This document shows, piece after piece, positions 46,770 through 58,408 of a stretch of DNA of 64,000 bases (position 1 is its first letter; each line of letters begins with the position of its first letter). A model generated the notes under the pieces. It made no database searches. It saw only the letters and a list, made by a program, of their open reading frames with translations, and had not been told where the DNA came from. Source of the DNA: Planctomycetaceae bacterium (GTDB taxonomy: Bacteria > Planctomycetota > Planctomycetia > Planctomycetales > Planctomycetaceae); assembly GCA_020638955.1 (NCBI GenBank), contig JACKHO010000008.1, positions 124,001 to 188,000 on the forward strand, in the 5' to 3' direction. Made by a program: the position numbers and the translations under genes.

Positions 46770-46874
46770 CCGCGTGCATTGGCGGCTCCTTTTGAATTTC
46801 AGGCCCTCCCTGGAAACACGCGAGCTCATTTCCGACTCTCCCGGACGGCTTCGCCTGGCAGGATGAATTTCTGC

Positions 46875-47894
46875 CTACTCTTGCGGCAGCTCTCTCAGTT
46901 CCTTCACCGATACCGGAATGACGGAAATGATGAGCGTTTCTTCGTCTCGCCGCACCGTCAACGTACGCCGCACTCCCGGTTTATGGGATTTGATGGCCTT
47001 GGTGAGGTCGCTGAAATCGTTGATGGGCTGTTCATCAATATGCGTAATGACATCCCCCGGCTGGAGTCCCGCCTCTTCTGCTGGTGAACCGGGATAGACT
47101 TCGCCAATTCGGTAGTCGGCAGCATCTGGCTCGGGACTGATACCAATGACAGAGGTGCCCTGGTTCATGAACATTTGCGCCAGCAGCACGAGCGAGACCA
47201 TAAAATTGTTCGTCGCGTGCATGAACATTGGAGTGAGCAACGTCTTCCGCCACACGTAAACACCGGCGAACATGAGCCCCAGCAGCGAAGCAGCAAACGC
47301 ATGCCAGCCGCCAAACGTGTGCACTGCTCCGAAAATCGCGGACGAGAGCAGAATGGCCACCGGCGTGGACATGCGCTGCCTCAGGGCGTTGAGCAGGAAT
47401 CCCCGGAAAAAAAGTTCTTCACAAACCGGAGCCAGCGTGAACGACGCCAGCAGAATTCCCAGCACAGCCCCCGAGGGTGGTGCCTGACTCATTGCCTCGC
47501 TGTAACTTCCACCAAACTCGGCGTCTGGAATGAACTGCTGCAGCACAGCCAGAAACCCTCCCAGCAGGAACAGTCCACCGACGCTGCAGCCAATTCCAAT
47601 GGCCGCTTCCAACATCACCTCAGGAACAGTTGGCCACTCGACCTGACTCTCCGCAGCCTTCGTACGCGCCAGCAGCGGGAAGCCGAAAATCAGCAGCTGC
47701 GGCAGCACACCACCCAAAACAATTCCGAGCCACGGCGGCAACGTCTCGATCCATTCCGGCGGAATGAACCGAATCCCCGTCATGCCCGCCAGAATGACCA
47801 CTCCACCCAACAACGCCCAACCGCTCCACGTTGAAGACCAGAACGTATCTGGCTCAACGTCGACAGGATCGGGCAGGTATTCGAGGTCTTCCAT
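46875..47894 (-). CDS. CPBP intramembrane protease with C-terminal PDZ domain
   Basis: The 339-residue protein has about seven membrane helices. The CPBP/Abi motif is visible as PVCEELFFRGFLLNALRQR (EExxxR), with a later His in FGAVHTFGGWHAF and an Asn/His helix LTPMFMHATNNF. These are the usual catalytic blocks of CPBP-family metalloproteases. The last 80 residues form a PDZ-like domain (EVYPGSPAEEAGLQPGDVIT), as in site-2 proteases, joined here to the CPBP core. Substrates are unknown. A three-gene nucleotidyltransferase cassette lies upstream on the same strand, 18 bases away, so co-transcription is possible. Confidence 0.85.
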   Translation of the reverse strand: MEDLEYLPDPVDVEPDTFWSSTWSGWALLGGVVILAGMTGIRFIPPEWIETLPPWLGIVLGGVLPQLLIFGFPLLARTKAAESQVEWPTVPEVMLEAAIGIGCSVGGLFLLGGFLAVLQQFIPDAEFGGSYSEAMSQAPPSGAVLGILLASFTLAPVCEELFFRGFLLNALRQRMSTPVAILLSSAIFGAVHTFGGWHAFAASLLGLMFAGVYVWRKTLLTPMFMHATNNFMVSLVLLAQMFMNQGTSVIGISPEPDAADYRIGEVYPGSPAEEAGLQPGDVITHIDEQPINDFSDLTKAIKSHKPGVRRTLTVRRDEETLIISVIPVSVKELRELPQE

Positions 47895-47912
47895 TCGGTG
47901 AGAACTAATCGA

Positions 47913-48143
47913 TCAATTGGAGCGTTCAGAATCTGAAGATTCCTTAGTGCTCGCGATTTCGGAACTTGCAACTTGGCCGACCAAGTAGCGATGAATATCC
48001 GCGTGACATTTGGAAAGGGCTTTGTGGATGTTCAACACCGTCAGCAAATCAACATCGTCTCGCAACAATATTGCCTGCAAACGTGCGTTCAGTGATTGAA
48101 CTTCATCAATCGCTGCATGGTACTCAGTTTCAGTCTGAATCAT
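47913..48143 (-). CDS. Small helical protein, last gene of the NTase cassette
   Basis: The 76-residue protein has strongly helical, coiled-coil-like text (IDEVQSLNARLQAILLRDDV, LLTVLNIHKALSKCHADIHR) and a Ser/Glu-rich tail. No family is recognised. A near-perfect ribosome site, GGAGGTGATGT, precedes the ATG at 48143 and lies inside the last codons of the nucleotidyltransferase-like gene. The two overlap by 14 bases, so they are translationally coupled. The small size and pairing suggest a partner or antitoxin-like role, which is inferred. Confidence 0.7.
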   Translation of the reverse strand: MIQTETEYHAAIDEVQSLNARLQAILLRDDVDLLTVLNIHKALSKCHADIHRYLVGQVASSEIASTKESSDSERSN

Positions 48144-48708
48144 ACATCACCTCCACGACTCCAATGTAACGCTTGTGCGGCGGCTTTGGACGACCAAAGT
48201 GGCGAAACCAATCCCACCATTCTGATTCCACACGTTCAACGAATACCTGAAGTTCTGGATCGATCTCGGAAATCCAGAGCAATACATCGGGATGCATGAC
48301 GTCTTCACTATCGACCAGGATCGCCAAATCAAGGTCGTTTGGAGCAAGCGCGGTCGTCAGAAAGCTGCCGCCAAGCATAATGCGGCATTGGTTCAATTCG
48401 TTCGCGACTCTCACAACTCCCTCGAGTCGTGCCATGAGAGCTTGCCGCCGCTCGCTTTGCATGCCGAATCGATCTCGAATTGTCCCAATCGGGCAGGGAA
48501 TGAGTGCTGGGAGAAATCCATCAGCGTCAGCAGGAGGGAGTGTGCTGTGTTCCGTCCCAAACGGTGAGCGGACAAACTCATAGAGTCGCAGTTCAGCCTG
48601 CTCAAAGGAGCTTTCCGGCGACATCCCTCGGCTCTGAAATTGCCCGATTAAGTCATGAACTGCCAATTCCACATTGGCCCGCAGTTCGGACAATTGGCGT
48701 TCGTCCAT
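48130..48708 (-). CDS. Nucleotidyltransferase-like protein (DUF6932-like)
   Basis: The 192-residue protein has the nucleotidyltransferase signature LGGSFLTTALAPNDLDLAIL at about residues 111-130. This is hG[GS] followed at the usual distance by a DxD pair. It is close in form to the DUF6932 group (GSFVT..PNDID), recalled rather than searched. An N-terminal helical region of about 100 residues precedes it. The Trp-rich segment SEWWDWFRHFGRPKP follows. Minimal nucleotidyltransferases of this type often act as toxins or resistance enzymes that modify nucleotides, tRNA or proteins. GAGG stands just before the ATG at 48708, which lies 4 bases after the preceding gene's stop. Confidence 0.7.
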   Translation of the reverse strand: MDERQLSELRANVELAVHDLIGQFQSRGMSPESSFEQAELRLYEFVRSPFGTEHSTLPPADADGFLPALIPCPIGTIRDRFGMQSERRQALMARLEGVVRVANELNQCRIMLGGSFLTTALAPNDLDLAILVDSEDVMHPDVLLWISEIDPELQVFVERVESEWWDWFRHFGRPKPPHKRYIGVVEVMYDSD

Positions 48709-48712
48709 TACC

Positions 48713-48958
48713 TCAGCCCGCTTTACGTGATTCGCTCACAACTTCTTTTTGCCTGCGCAAGTGGCTCAGGAGACTCTCGATATCCGCCCCGTCCAAATGT
48801 TCCACGACGTCAGCAAAATCAATGCTCTGTTTTTCGACCTCGGCAGTCGGTTGTGCGATTCCCTTCGCAACTGCCTGATCAATCAACCAGCGCTCGAATT
48901 CGCAACCCAGGCGAATGAGTTGACGCAAACTTTGCTCTTCAATTTGAATTCGATCCAC
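48713..48958 (-). CDS. Small helical protein, first gene of the NTase cassette
   Basis: The 81-residue protein starts at GTG 48958 with a strong GGAGGG about 6 bases upstream. Text is helical and charged (SLRQLIRLGCEFERWLIDQA, IESLLSHLRRQKEVVSE). No DNA-binding or enzymatic motif is recognised. It is the first gene after a likely promoter and ends 4 bases before the nucleotidyltransferase-like gene. Position and size are those of an antitoxin or chaperone-like partner, but this is only inference. Confidence 0.7.
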   Translation of the reverse strand: MDRIQIEEQSLRQLIRLGCEFERWLIDQAVAKGIAQPTAEVEKQSIDFADVVEHLDGADIESLLSHLRRQKEVVSESRKAG

Positions 48959-48992
48959 AATTCCCTCCCTGGTACGCTGCAGAATCCGCGAA

Positions 48993-49022
48993 ACAGTAGC
49001 CTTTCTACTAAAACCGAGTCAA
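48993..49022 (-). promoter_or_regulatory. Likely sigma-70 promoter of the NTase cassette
   Basis: On the minus strand TTGACT (49022-49017) and TACTGT (48998-48993) are separated by 18 bases. They lie 40-60 bases upstream of the first cassette gene and just after the valS stop, so the cassette can be transcribed independently of valS. Confidence 0.5.
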
Positions 49023-49061
49023 TTGCGCCTCAACCAGCGAGTTGCCCATTTGACCTGCAAA

Positions 49062-52340
<3,279 letters not shown>

Positions 52341-52653
52341 TGGTAAACGGAATTTCTTTCGACGACGACATTTCGGGTGCCCGGTCCTTTCACCAGACAC
52401 CGTGCCAGCCCGATGGGATCACTACTGAACATCGGTTTCATTGGGGCAAGCAGCGTATCGTAGCAGAGTGTCGGAACTGTCCCAACATAGTGAGGTTACC
52501 GCCGGGACAATTCTCGCAAGCAACCGTTTGACCTGCGTTAACGGAAGCTTCATACTGGGCTCGGGTTCCGAATGTTCGTCCGGTTTCAGACTCGCGCGTG
52601 CGGGGAACGTGTCGGCTGAGGAGTCTGCCTAACTCTGTTTGAATTCGGTTTTT

Positions 52654-53775
52654 ATGGACGAAATTCGCGCAATGCTGCAGTACGCCGCCGGGGTGGCTTC
52701 CCCGATTCGGCTGCAAATGCGCAGTCCATCTGGAGATATTTCCGTCCATGAAATCGTGGGATCATCTTGCCTGATTGGCCGTTCGGACGATTGCGACATC
52801 AGCATCCCGGATGACACCGTGGCGTTTCGCCATGTGTATCTGCAGGCGATTGGCAACCGGCTGGCAGTGGTGCCGCTGCCGAGTGCGGCAGGCGTTCAGT
52901 GCGTTGGAGCCGACTTCACTGGCTGGTTCGGCGTTGATCATCGCATGCAGATTTGTGGCTACACTCTGCAACTGCTCGATACACACTGGGCGACCGACGG
53001 AGACCTCCCCTCCCCGACCGCATTTCGCCCGCGCGATGAACAGCGTCCCGAGTACGGACTGCTGCCGACAGTCGATTTGGAGTTACTGAACACCTCGGCC
53101 AGAGGTCGCAAGTGGCCAATTAATAGGGTCATTACGCTGCTCGGGCGGGATGAAGCGTGCCGGATTACTGTTGTGGACGATCGCATTTCCCGGGCTCACG
53201 CCGCCTTCCTGCTGCTCCCAACGGGACTCTGGGTGTTGGATTTACTCGCCAGGGTGGGGATTAAGGTGGGTGGACAGGATTGCCGCTGTGCCCTGCTCGC
53301 TGATTCCGTTGAACTGCAAATTGGTCCCTACAAGCTGGCAGCCCGTTATCCGCAGGTTGAGGCAGCCGTGGCGGCTCAGGCTCAGCAACTGCAATATGGA
53401 ACGGAATTCCTGACCAAGCAGAACAAAGTTTTGTTGGTGGAGACCTACCAGGAAACGCTCATTGTCTCGCCATCGCCGAATGCAGTGGCTGTGCTGTTTC
53501 AGGACGTGTACGTGGAATCGAGTCGCGTTACGGACCTGATGACCAGGAAATACAAGAACCTGGTCATCGATTTGGATGTTGTGGGAACAGCCATCAGTCC
53601 ACACGTGGTCGAGGCGCTCGCCTCACTTTGTCGTAACACGAATGGCACGGCGGTCCTCAGTGGTGGTCATCCCGACCTGCATTCCAGCATTAAGAACTCA
53701 ACTTTGAAACGGGTCTGGAAACATTACCCGAATCGAATTGAGGCCATCACGGCGCTTGCGTCACCCAAATCCTGA
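52654..53775 (+). CDS. Protein with two FHA domains and a STAS-like C-terminus
   Basis: The 373-residue protein has a first FHA domain at about residues 22-100 (CLIGRSDDCDISIPDDTVA). A second, more canonical FHA domain lies at about 155-215 (LLGRDEACRITVVDDRISRA, with GR, R and SRAH positions). A C-terminal region of about 120 residues reads like a STAS fold (KNLVIDLDVVGTAISPHVVE). FHA domains bind phosphothreonine, so the protein may connect Ser/Thr kinase signalling to a STAS-type output. The ATG at 52654 was chosen over the TTG at 52639. No kinase is adjacent. It is divergent from valS, about 310 bases away. Confidence 0.8.
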   Translation: MDEIRAMLQYAAGVASPIRLQMRSPSGDISVHEIVGSSCLIGRSDDCDISIPDDTVAFRHVYLQAIGNRLAVVPLPSAAGVQCVGADFTGWFGVDHRMQICGYTLQLLDTHWATDGDLPSPTAFRPRDEQRPEYGLLPTVDLELLNTSARGRKWPINRVITLLGRDEACRITVVDDRISRAHAAFLLLPTGLWVLDLLARVGIKVGGQDCRCALLADSVELQIGPYKLAARYPQVEAAVAAQAQQLQYGTEFLTKQNKVLLVETYQETLIVSPSPNAVAVLFQDVYVESSRVTDLMTRKYKNLVIDLDVVGTAISPHVVEALASLCRNTNGTAVLSGGHPDLHSSIKNSTLKRVWKHYPNRIEAITALASPKS

Positions 53776-53822
53776 CACGTCCACCCTCGCCTGCTTTCTC
53801 TGCTCCAACCCGATGACAATCT

Positions 53823-54980
53823 GTGCGTGTTGCTCACATTATCACCCGGATGATTGTTGGCGGTGCTCAAGAGAACACGCTGCACACGGTTGAAGATCAA
53901 CACACCATTCATGGTGATGATGTCCACCTCATTACCGGTCCCACAACTGGCCCGGAAGGCTCGCTCATGGAGCGGGCACGAACCGGTGGATTTTCGATTC
54001 ATGAAGTTCCCTCGCTGACTCGGTCTATTGGCCTGTGGCGCGAGTGGCAGGCTTATCGGGAATTGTGTCGGCTGCTCAAAGAAATCCAGCCGGACATTAT
54101 CCACACTCACAGTTCCAAGGCGGGCGTTCTTGGCCGGGCAGCCGCAGCCAGTTGCGGCATACCCGCAGTCCACACCATTCATGGCGCCGCGTTTCATTAT
54201 GGTCAGAGTTTTCTCGCCTACCGGGCGTTTGTCGCCGCCGAATGGTGGGCCGCACGCCGCACGGCGCACACAATTAGCGTGGCGGACGACATGAGCACCA
54301 CGTACCTCAGTGCCGGTATTGGGAAGCCGGAAGACTACACCACAGTTTATAGCGGATTCGATGTCGAACCGTTCCTGAATCCTCCGAAGTGCCGGGAAGA
54401 GGTTCGCAGCGAGTTGGGACTTCAACCGGACGACATTGTCGTCGGCAAAATTGGGCGACTGTTCCATCTCAAGGGGCATGAGTTCCTCATACAGGCCGCT
54501 CCACGAGTCATTGCCAGTCAGCCGAAGGTGAAAATTGTACTCATTGGTGATGGCATTCTCCGCGAGAGCATCGAAGCAGAGATCAAACAGCTCGGACTCA
54601 CCGATCATTTCCGCTTCACCGGCCTCGTGCCGCCCACTCGCATTCCTGAATTGCTCGGCGCACTCGACATGGTGGTACACACGAGTCAATGGGAGGGTCT
54701 AGCCCGTGTGCTGCCGCAAGGACTCATCGCGGGGAAACCCGTCATTTCGTATGACGTGGGCGGCGCACGAGAAGTCGTCATCCCGAACGAGACCGGTTTC
54801 CTGTTACCCCGTGATAGCGTCAACGAACTCGCCGACGCCATGCTCGCCCTCGCTAACGCCCCCGACCTCCGGCACCGCATGGGAACCGAAGGACGACGAC
54901 GATTCACCGAGCAGTTTCGCCATCAGTTCATGACCGAAAGAATTCGCGAGGTGTATCAGCGCGTGTTGGAGCGTCAGTAG
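53823..54980 (+). CDS. Family 4-like glycosyltransferase
   Basis: The 385-residue GT-B fold protein starts at GTG 53823. An N-terminal glycine-rich motif VGGAQENTL is followed by HTHSSKAGVLGR in the acceptor domain. Donor-binding text in the second half is IGRLFHLKGHEFLIQA, and the E-x7-E-type motif is EGLARVLPQGLIAGKPV. Family 4 enzymes transfer sugars from nucleotide donors to glycolipids or polysaccharides. The neighbouring genes do not form a polysaccharide cluster, so the acceptor is unknown. A copy of the GTAGGCCGGACC repeat follows the stop. Confidence 0.9.
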   Translation: MRVAHIITRMIVGGAQENTLHTVEDQHTIHGDDVHLITGPTTGPEGSLMERARTGGFSIHEVPSLTRSIGLWREWQAYRELCRLLKEIQPDIIHTHSSKAGVLGRAAAASCGIPAVHTIHGAAFHYGQSFLAYRAFVAAEWWAARRTAHTISVADDMSTTYLSAGIGKPEDYTTVYSGFDVEPFLNPPKCREEVRSELGLQPDDIVVGKIGRLFHLKGHEFLIQAAPRVIASQPKVKIVLIGDGILRESIEAEIKQLGLTDHFRFTGLVPPTRIPELLGALDMVVHTSQWEGLARVLPQGLIAGKPVISYDVGGAREVVIPNETGFLLPRDSVNELADAMLALANAPDLRHRMGTEGRRRFTEQFRHQFMTERIREVYQRVLERQ

Positions 54981-54984
54981 CATC

Positions 54985-55127
54985 AGTAGGCCGGACCGCA
55001 GGCCGCGCGCAATCGCCGGAACTACGCAAACGGTCTTGTACAACCCATCGCGTCATCTCAAACCAACCGTCTTCTTCGCGGCCGAAGTTCCGGCAGCGGC
55101 GAGTTTGCTCCGGTCCGGCCTACTTTT
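54985..55127. repeat. Inverted pair of GTAGGCCGGACC elements between convergent genes
   Basis: AGTAGGCCGGACCG at 54985 and its reverse complement CGGTCCGGCCTACT near 55111-55124 bracket the interval. Each copy carries CCGGAACT about 30 bases inside. The outer arms can form a long stem between the glycosyltransferase and PfkB genes. The minus-strand copy provides the TAG stop codon of the PfkB gene. A further copy lies at 22.36 kb. Confidence 0.75.
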
Positions 55128-56028
55128 GTGACGAGAGCTGCAGTTCCTCGGGAATAGATGGCGTCGCTCCCGGTTGTGAGCAGACGAATGCCGCGACTCG
55201 GATGGCCCATTGATTAATCTCATCGAGCGGCATTCCATGCAGCAGTCCCAGTGCGAGCGCCGCTGTGAATGAGTCGCCAGCACCGACAGTGTCTTTCACG
55301 GTCGTCGAAGGTGCGGCCTGTTGGCTGGTATTTCCATTGGCGTCGATGATCAACGCCCCTTTGGAACCTTGCGTCAGTGCGGCGAACTTCAAACTGTACC
55401 GCTCGACCAGTAAGGCGAGTTGGGCTTCTGCTGTTCCCGTGAATCCGTGAATGTCGGCCAGGATGGGGAGTTCGTCATCATTCAGTTTGAGCACATTCGC
55501 CAGCGGGAGTGATTCGCGAATGACTTCTTCTGACCAGAATGGCGGGCGGAGATTAATATCGAAAATCTTCAGACAGGTTTCCGGAACCGACCTTAGGCAA
55601 TGTTGAATTGTGGTGCGTGACTCGGGCGTACGCTGACCGAGCGTGCCAAAGCAAACAGCATCAGCCTTCGCGACAATCGTTTCGATGTCATCTGACCATT
55701 CCAGATGATCCCAGGCCACATCGCTGGCAAATTCGTAACTTGCATGACCGTCAGCGTCGAGTGATACGAGAACCTGCCCCGTCTGCTGCGGGTAGCGGGC
55801 AACGGTCGCGGTGCTCACTCCATGTTGTCGCAATTCATCGAGCGCCTGAGTTCCCAGATCATCTTGTCCGACAGCACTGACCATTCCAGAGTTCACCGCG
55901 TTACCAGCCAGCCCCGCCACGCTGCAGGCAAAGTTAGCGGGAGCCCCTCCAAAGCGGGGGCCATCAGGGAAAACATCCCAGAGTATTTCTCCGAGTCCGA
56001 GAATTGTCGTTTGGGGAGGCATCGCCAT
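55120..56028 (-). CDS. PfkB-family sugar kinase
   Basis: The 302-residue ribokinase-like enzyme begins ILGLGEILWDVFPDG, then FGGAPANFACSVAGLAG for the sugar-binding Gly-Gly motif. The C-terminal signature DTVGAGDSFTAALALGL contains the catalytic Asp and the anion hole. Fructokinase-like proteins of this kind phosphorylate fructose or related sugars; the exact sugar is unknown. The stop codon TAG lies within a copy of a dispersed intergenic repeat. The gene is convergent with the glycosyltransferase gene and divergent from the ceramidase-like gene. Confidence 0.9.
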   Translation of the reverse strand: MAMPPQTTILGLGEILWDVFPDGPRFGGAPANFACSVAGLAGNAVNSGMVSAVGQDDLGTQALDELRQHGVSTATVARYPQQTGQVLVSLDADGHASYEFASDVAWDHLEWSDDIETIVAKADAVCFGTLGQRTPESRTTIQHCLRSVPETCLKIFDINLRPPFWSEEVIRESLPLANVLKLNDDELPILADIHGFTGTAEAQLALLVERYSLKFAALTQGSKGALIIDANGNTSQQAAPSTTVKDTVGAGDSFTAALALGLLHGMPLDEINQWAIRVAAFVCSQPGATPSIPEELQLSSQK

Positions 56029-56202
56029 GTTGCTGAGTTTGTTGAACGAATATTGTCATCGATGCCGCCTATCGTACGAAATCAACAATCAGGAGAACAC
56101 CGGGCGCCGCCGGACGTACTGCATCCCCTTTTCGTTTCGCACCATATACACTGAGAAGCTGCGAATTCTGAATTTCACGCACCTCCTGGAGGGACGACAT
56201 CA

Positions 56203-58296
56203 ATGCGACGACTCTGGCATTTACTGCAAGCGGGTATGGCTTTCTGTTTACTGGCGACTGTGGCGGCTGCGGAGTTTCGGGCTGGTGCGGCGGTGGTTGA
56301 CGTCACGCCGCAAGTGCTGCCGGTCATTGTAAATGGAGGTGTGCTCAGCCGCAGTCTCTCGAAGGTAAATACGCCGCTGAATGCTAGGGCGCTCGTGCTG
56401 GATGATGGCAAAGAACGGATTGCCATTGTCGTGGTCGACAGCTGCATGATGCCTCGTCCGCTGCTGGATGACGCCAAAGAGCTTGCTGCGGCGCATACGG
56501 ATATCAGTAAGGACCACATGCTGATTTCCGCCACGCACACGCACAGCGCGGCTTCCTGCATGGGAGCCCTGGGAACACCACCCGATCCCAACTATCCGCC
56601 ATTTCTCATCGACAAAATCGTCGAAGCAATGATGGCCGCCGAGAGGAACCTTCAACCCGCGAAGGTGGGATTCGCCAAAACCGACGCCGCTGATTACACG
56701 GCACTGCGTCGCTGGATTCGTCGACCCGACCGGGTTGTGGAAGATCCGTTTGGCAATTTCACCGTTCGCGCCAACATGCATTCGGGCCGCGTGTGGGATG
56801 ATGTTACCGGCGAGTCAGGTCCAGAAGATCCTGACCTGTCTCTCATTTCCATTCAGCATGCGAACGGTCGACCGCTGGCCGTGCTGGCCAATTTTTCCAT
56901 GCACTATTTCAGTGACAAGGACATTAGTGCCGACTACTTCGGTCTGTTTTGTGAAGGGCTGAAGCAACGTCTGACGCCCGAGGCGAGCGATAAGGAGCAT
57001 CCTTTTGTGGGAATTATGTCGCACGGATGCAGTGGCGACATTTGGCGACGCGACTACAAAGTTCCTGCCGAGGAACGGAATGACGCCATCACGATTGAGG
57101 AATACACAAACGGCTTGCTCGACATTGCCATGCAGGCTTACGAAGGGATTGAATACAAGTCTGATGTTCCACTCGCAATGGCGGAGCAACGTTTTCAGTT
57201 GAAGTACCGGGTTCCCGATTTACAGCGACTAGAGTGGGCGCAGCGCAATACAGCAGACATCGGTGACGAACTCCCGAAGAACCAGAAAGAAGTGTACGCC
57301 CTCGAACAAATTATTCTGCATGAACGGCAATCGACTGAGGTTGTGGTGCAGGCGGTGAAAATTGGTGACATTGGAATTGCGACGACGCCGAATGAAACGT
57401 ACGCGCTGACCGGGCTGAAGCTCAAGAAGCAGAGTCCATTCGACAAGACGGTGGTCATCGAGTTGGCAAACGGTGGTGATGGTTACATTCCACCGCCGGA
57501 ACAACACCTGCTTGGTGGTTACAACACCTGGGCGGCTCGCTCGGCAGGACTGGAAGTACAAGCCGAACCGAAGATTGCCGAGATGGCTTTGCAACTTTTG
57601 GAACAGGTGGCCGGTGGGCCGCGTCGTGTTCACTCGCAGTCTCAAGGCGAGGAGACTGTCGCCACGCTCAATGCAAAGCCGCTGGCGTTCTGGCGACTGG
57701 ATGAGTTTGCAGCCCCGGAAGCGAAGGACTCTTCGGGAAACCATCGCCACGGAATTTACGAACCGGGGGTGGTGTTCTTCCTCGACGGGCCTGCATCGGA
57801 CAAAGTTTGCAAAGGGGAAGTGAATCGCTGTGCGCATTTCGCTGGAGGACGCGTGCGGACGACGCTCGATGGATTGGGATCGGACTACTCCGTATCTCTC
57901 TGGTTCTGGAATGGCATGCCGACTGATGCCCGCGACATGTCCGGCTGGATTTTCTCACGCGGACGCGACCTCATCCTTGACGATTTGGGTGATCACATCG
58001 GAATTGGCGGGACCAATGGACACGCAGGCACCCTAGTGTTTCAGCGCGGAAAGAATGTTGTGGCCGCCGGGAAAACTCCTGTTGAACGCTGGACGTGGAA
58101 CCAGTTGCGATTTGAACGCAAAGGAAACCGTGTGCGCGTGTATTTGAATGGCGAACTGGAAATCGAGACCAATTCGCCGGCCAATTTTCCGGCAGGATAC
58201 AACCAGATTTTCTTCGGCGGTCGCTGCGACAACGACAGTAACTGGGAGGGTCGCTTGGATGAAATCGCCGTGTTTGCTGGCCAGAAAGCAGAATGA
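56203..58296 (+). CDS. Neutral ceramidase-like secreted enzyme with C-terminal LamG-type domain
   Basis: The 697-residue protein has a signal peptide (about 1-22). The ceramidase-type N-terminal domain begins GAAVVDVTPQVLPVIVNGGV. Likely zinc ligands lie in SATHTHSAASC and NFSMHYFSD. MSHGCSGDIWRR matches the region that holds the nucleophile Ser in neutral ceramidases. From about residue 490 to the end a beta-rich domain resembles a LamG/concanavalin-type jelly roll (AKDSSGNHRHGIYEPG, WTWNQLRFERKGNRVRVYLN). It may cleave N-acyl bonds in lipids, but a different substrate is possible. GGAGGG lies about 10 bases before the ATG. Confidence 0.85.
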   Translation: MRRLWHLLQAGMAFCLLATVAAAEFRAGAAVVDVTPQVLPVIVNGGVLSRSLSKVNTPLNARALVLDDGKERIAIVVVDSCMMPRPLLDDAKELAAAHTDISKDHMLISATHTHSAASCMGALGTPPDPNYPPFLIDKIVEAMMAAERNLQPAKVGFAKTDAADYTALRRWIRRPDRVVEDPFGNFTVRANMHSGRVWDDVTGESGPEDPDLSLISIQHANGRPLAVLANFSMHYFSDKDISADYFGLFCEGLKQRLTPEASDKEHPFVGIMSHGCSGDIWRRDYKVPAEERNDAITIEEYTNGLLDIAMQAYEGIEYKSDVPLAMAEQRFQLKYRVPDLQRLEWAQRNTADIGDELPKNQKEVYALEQIILHERQSTEVVVQAVKIGDIGIATTPNETYALTGLKLKKQSPFDKTVVIELANGGDGYIPPPEQHLLGGYNTWAARSAGLEVQAEPKIAEMALQLLEQVAGGPRRVHSQSQGEETVATLNAKPLAFWRLDEFAAPEAKDSSGNHRHGIYEPGVVFFLDGPASDKVCKGEVNRCAHFAGGRVRTTLDGLGSDYSVSLWFWNGMPTDARDMSGWIFSRGRDLILDDLGDHIGIGGTNGHAGTLVFQRGKNVVAAGKTPVERWTWNQLRFERKGNRVRVYLNGELEIETNSPANFPAGYNQIFFGGRCDNDSNWEGRLDEIAVFAGQKAE

Positions 58297-58408
58297 GACT
58301 GTTGATGTCACAAGTAGGAAATCAGCGGCGAGGCGTTTTTCATGCCAGTCGGCAATGCGTTAACCTACTGACTTCACAGTAACGGTTTCCCCCAAGACAT
58401 TTGGTCCC

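Noticed and set aside
53724..54689. 321-codon minus-strand open frame opposite the glycosyltransferase
   Set aside because: The plus-strand frame has clear GT-B motifs; the minus-strand translation does not resemble any family.
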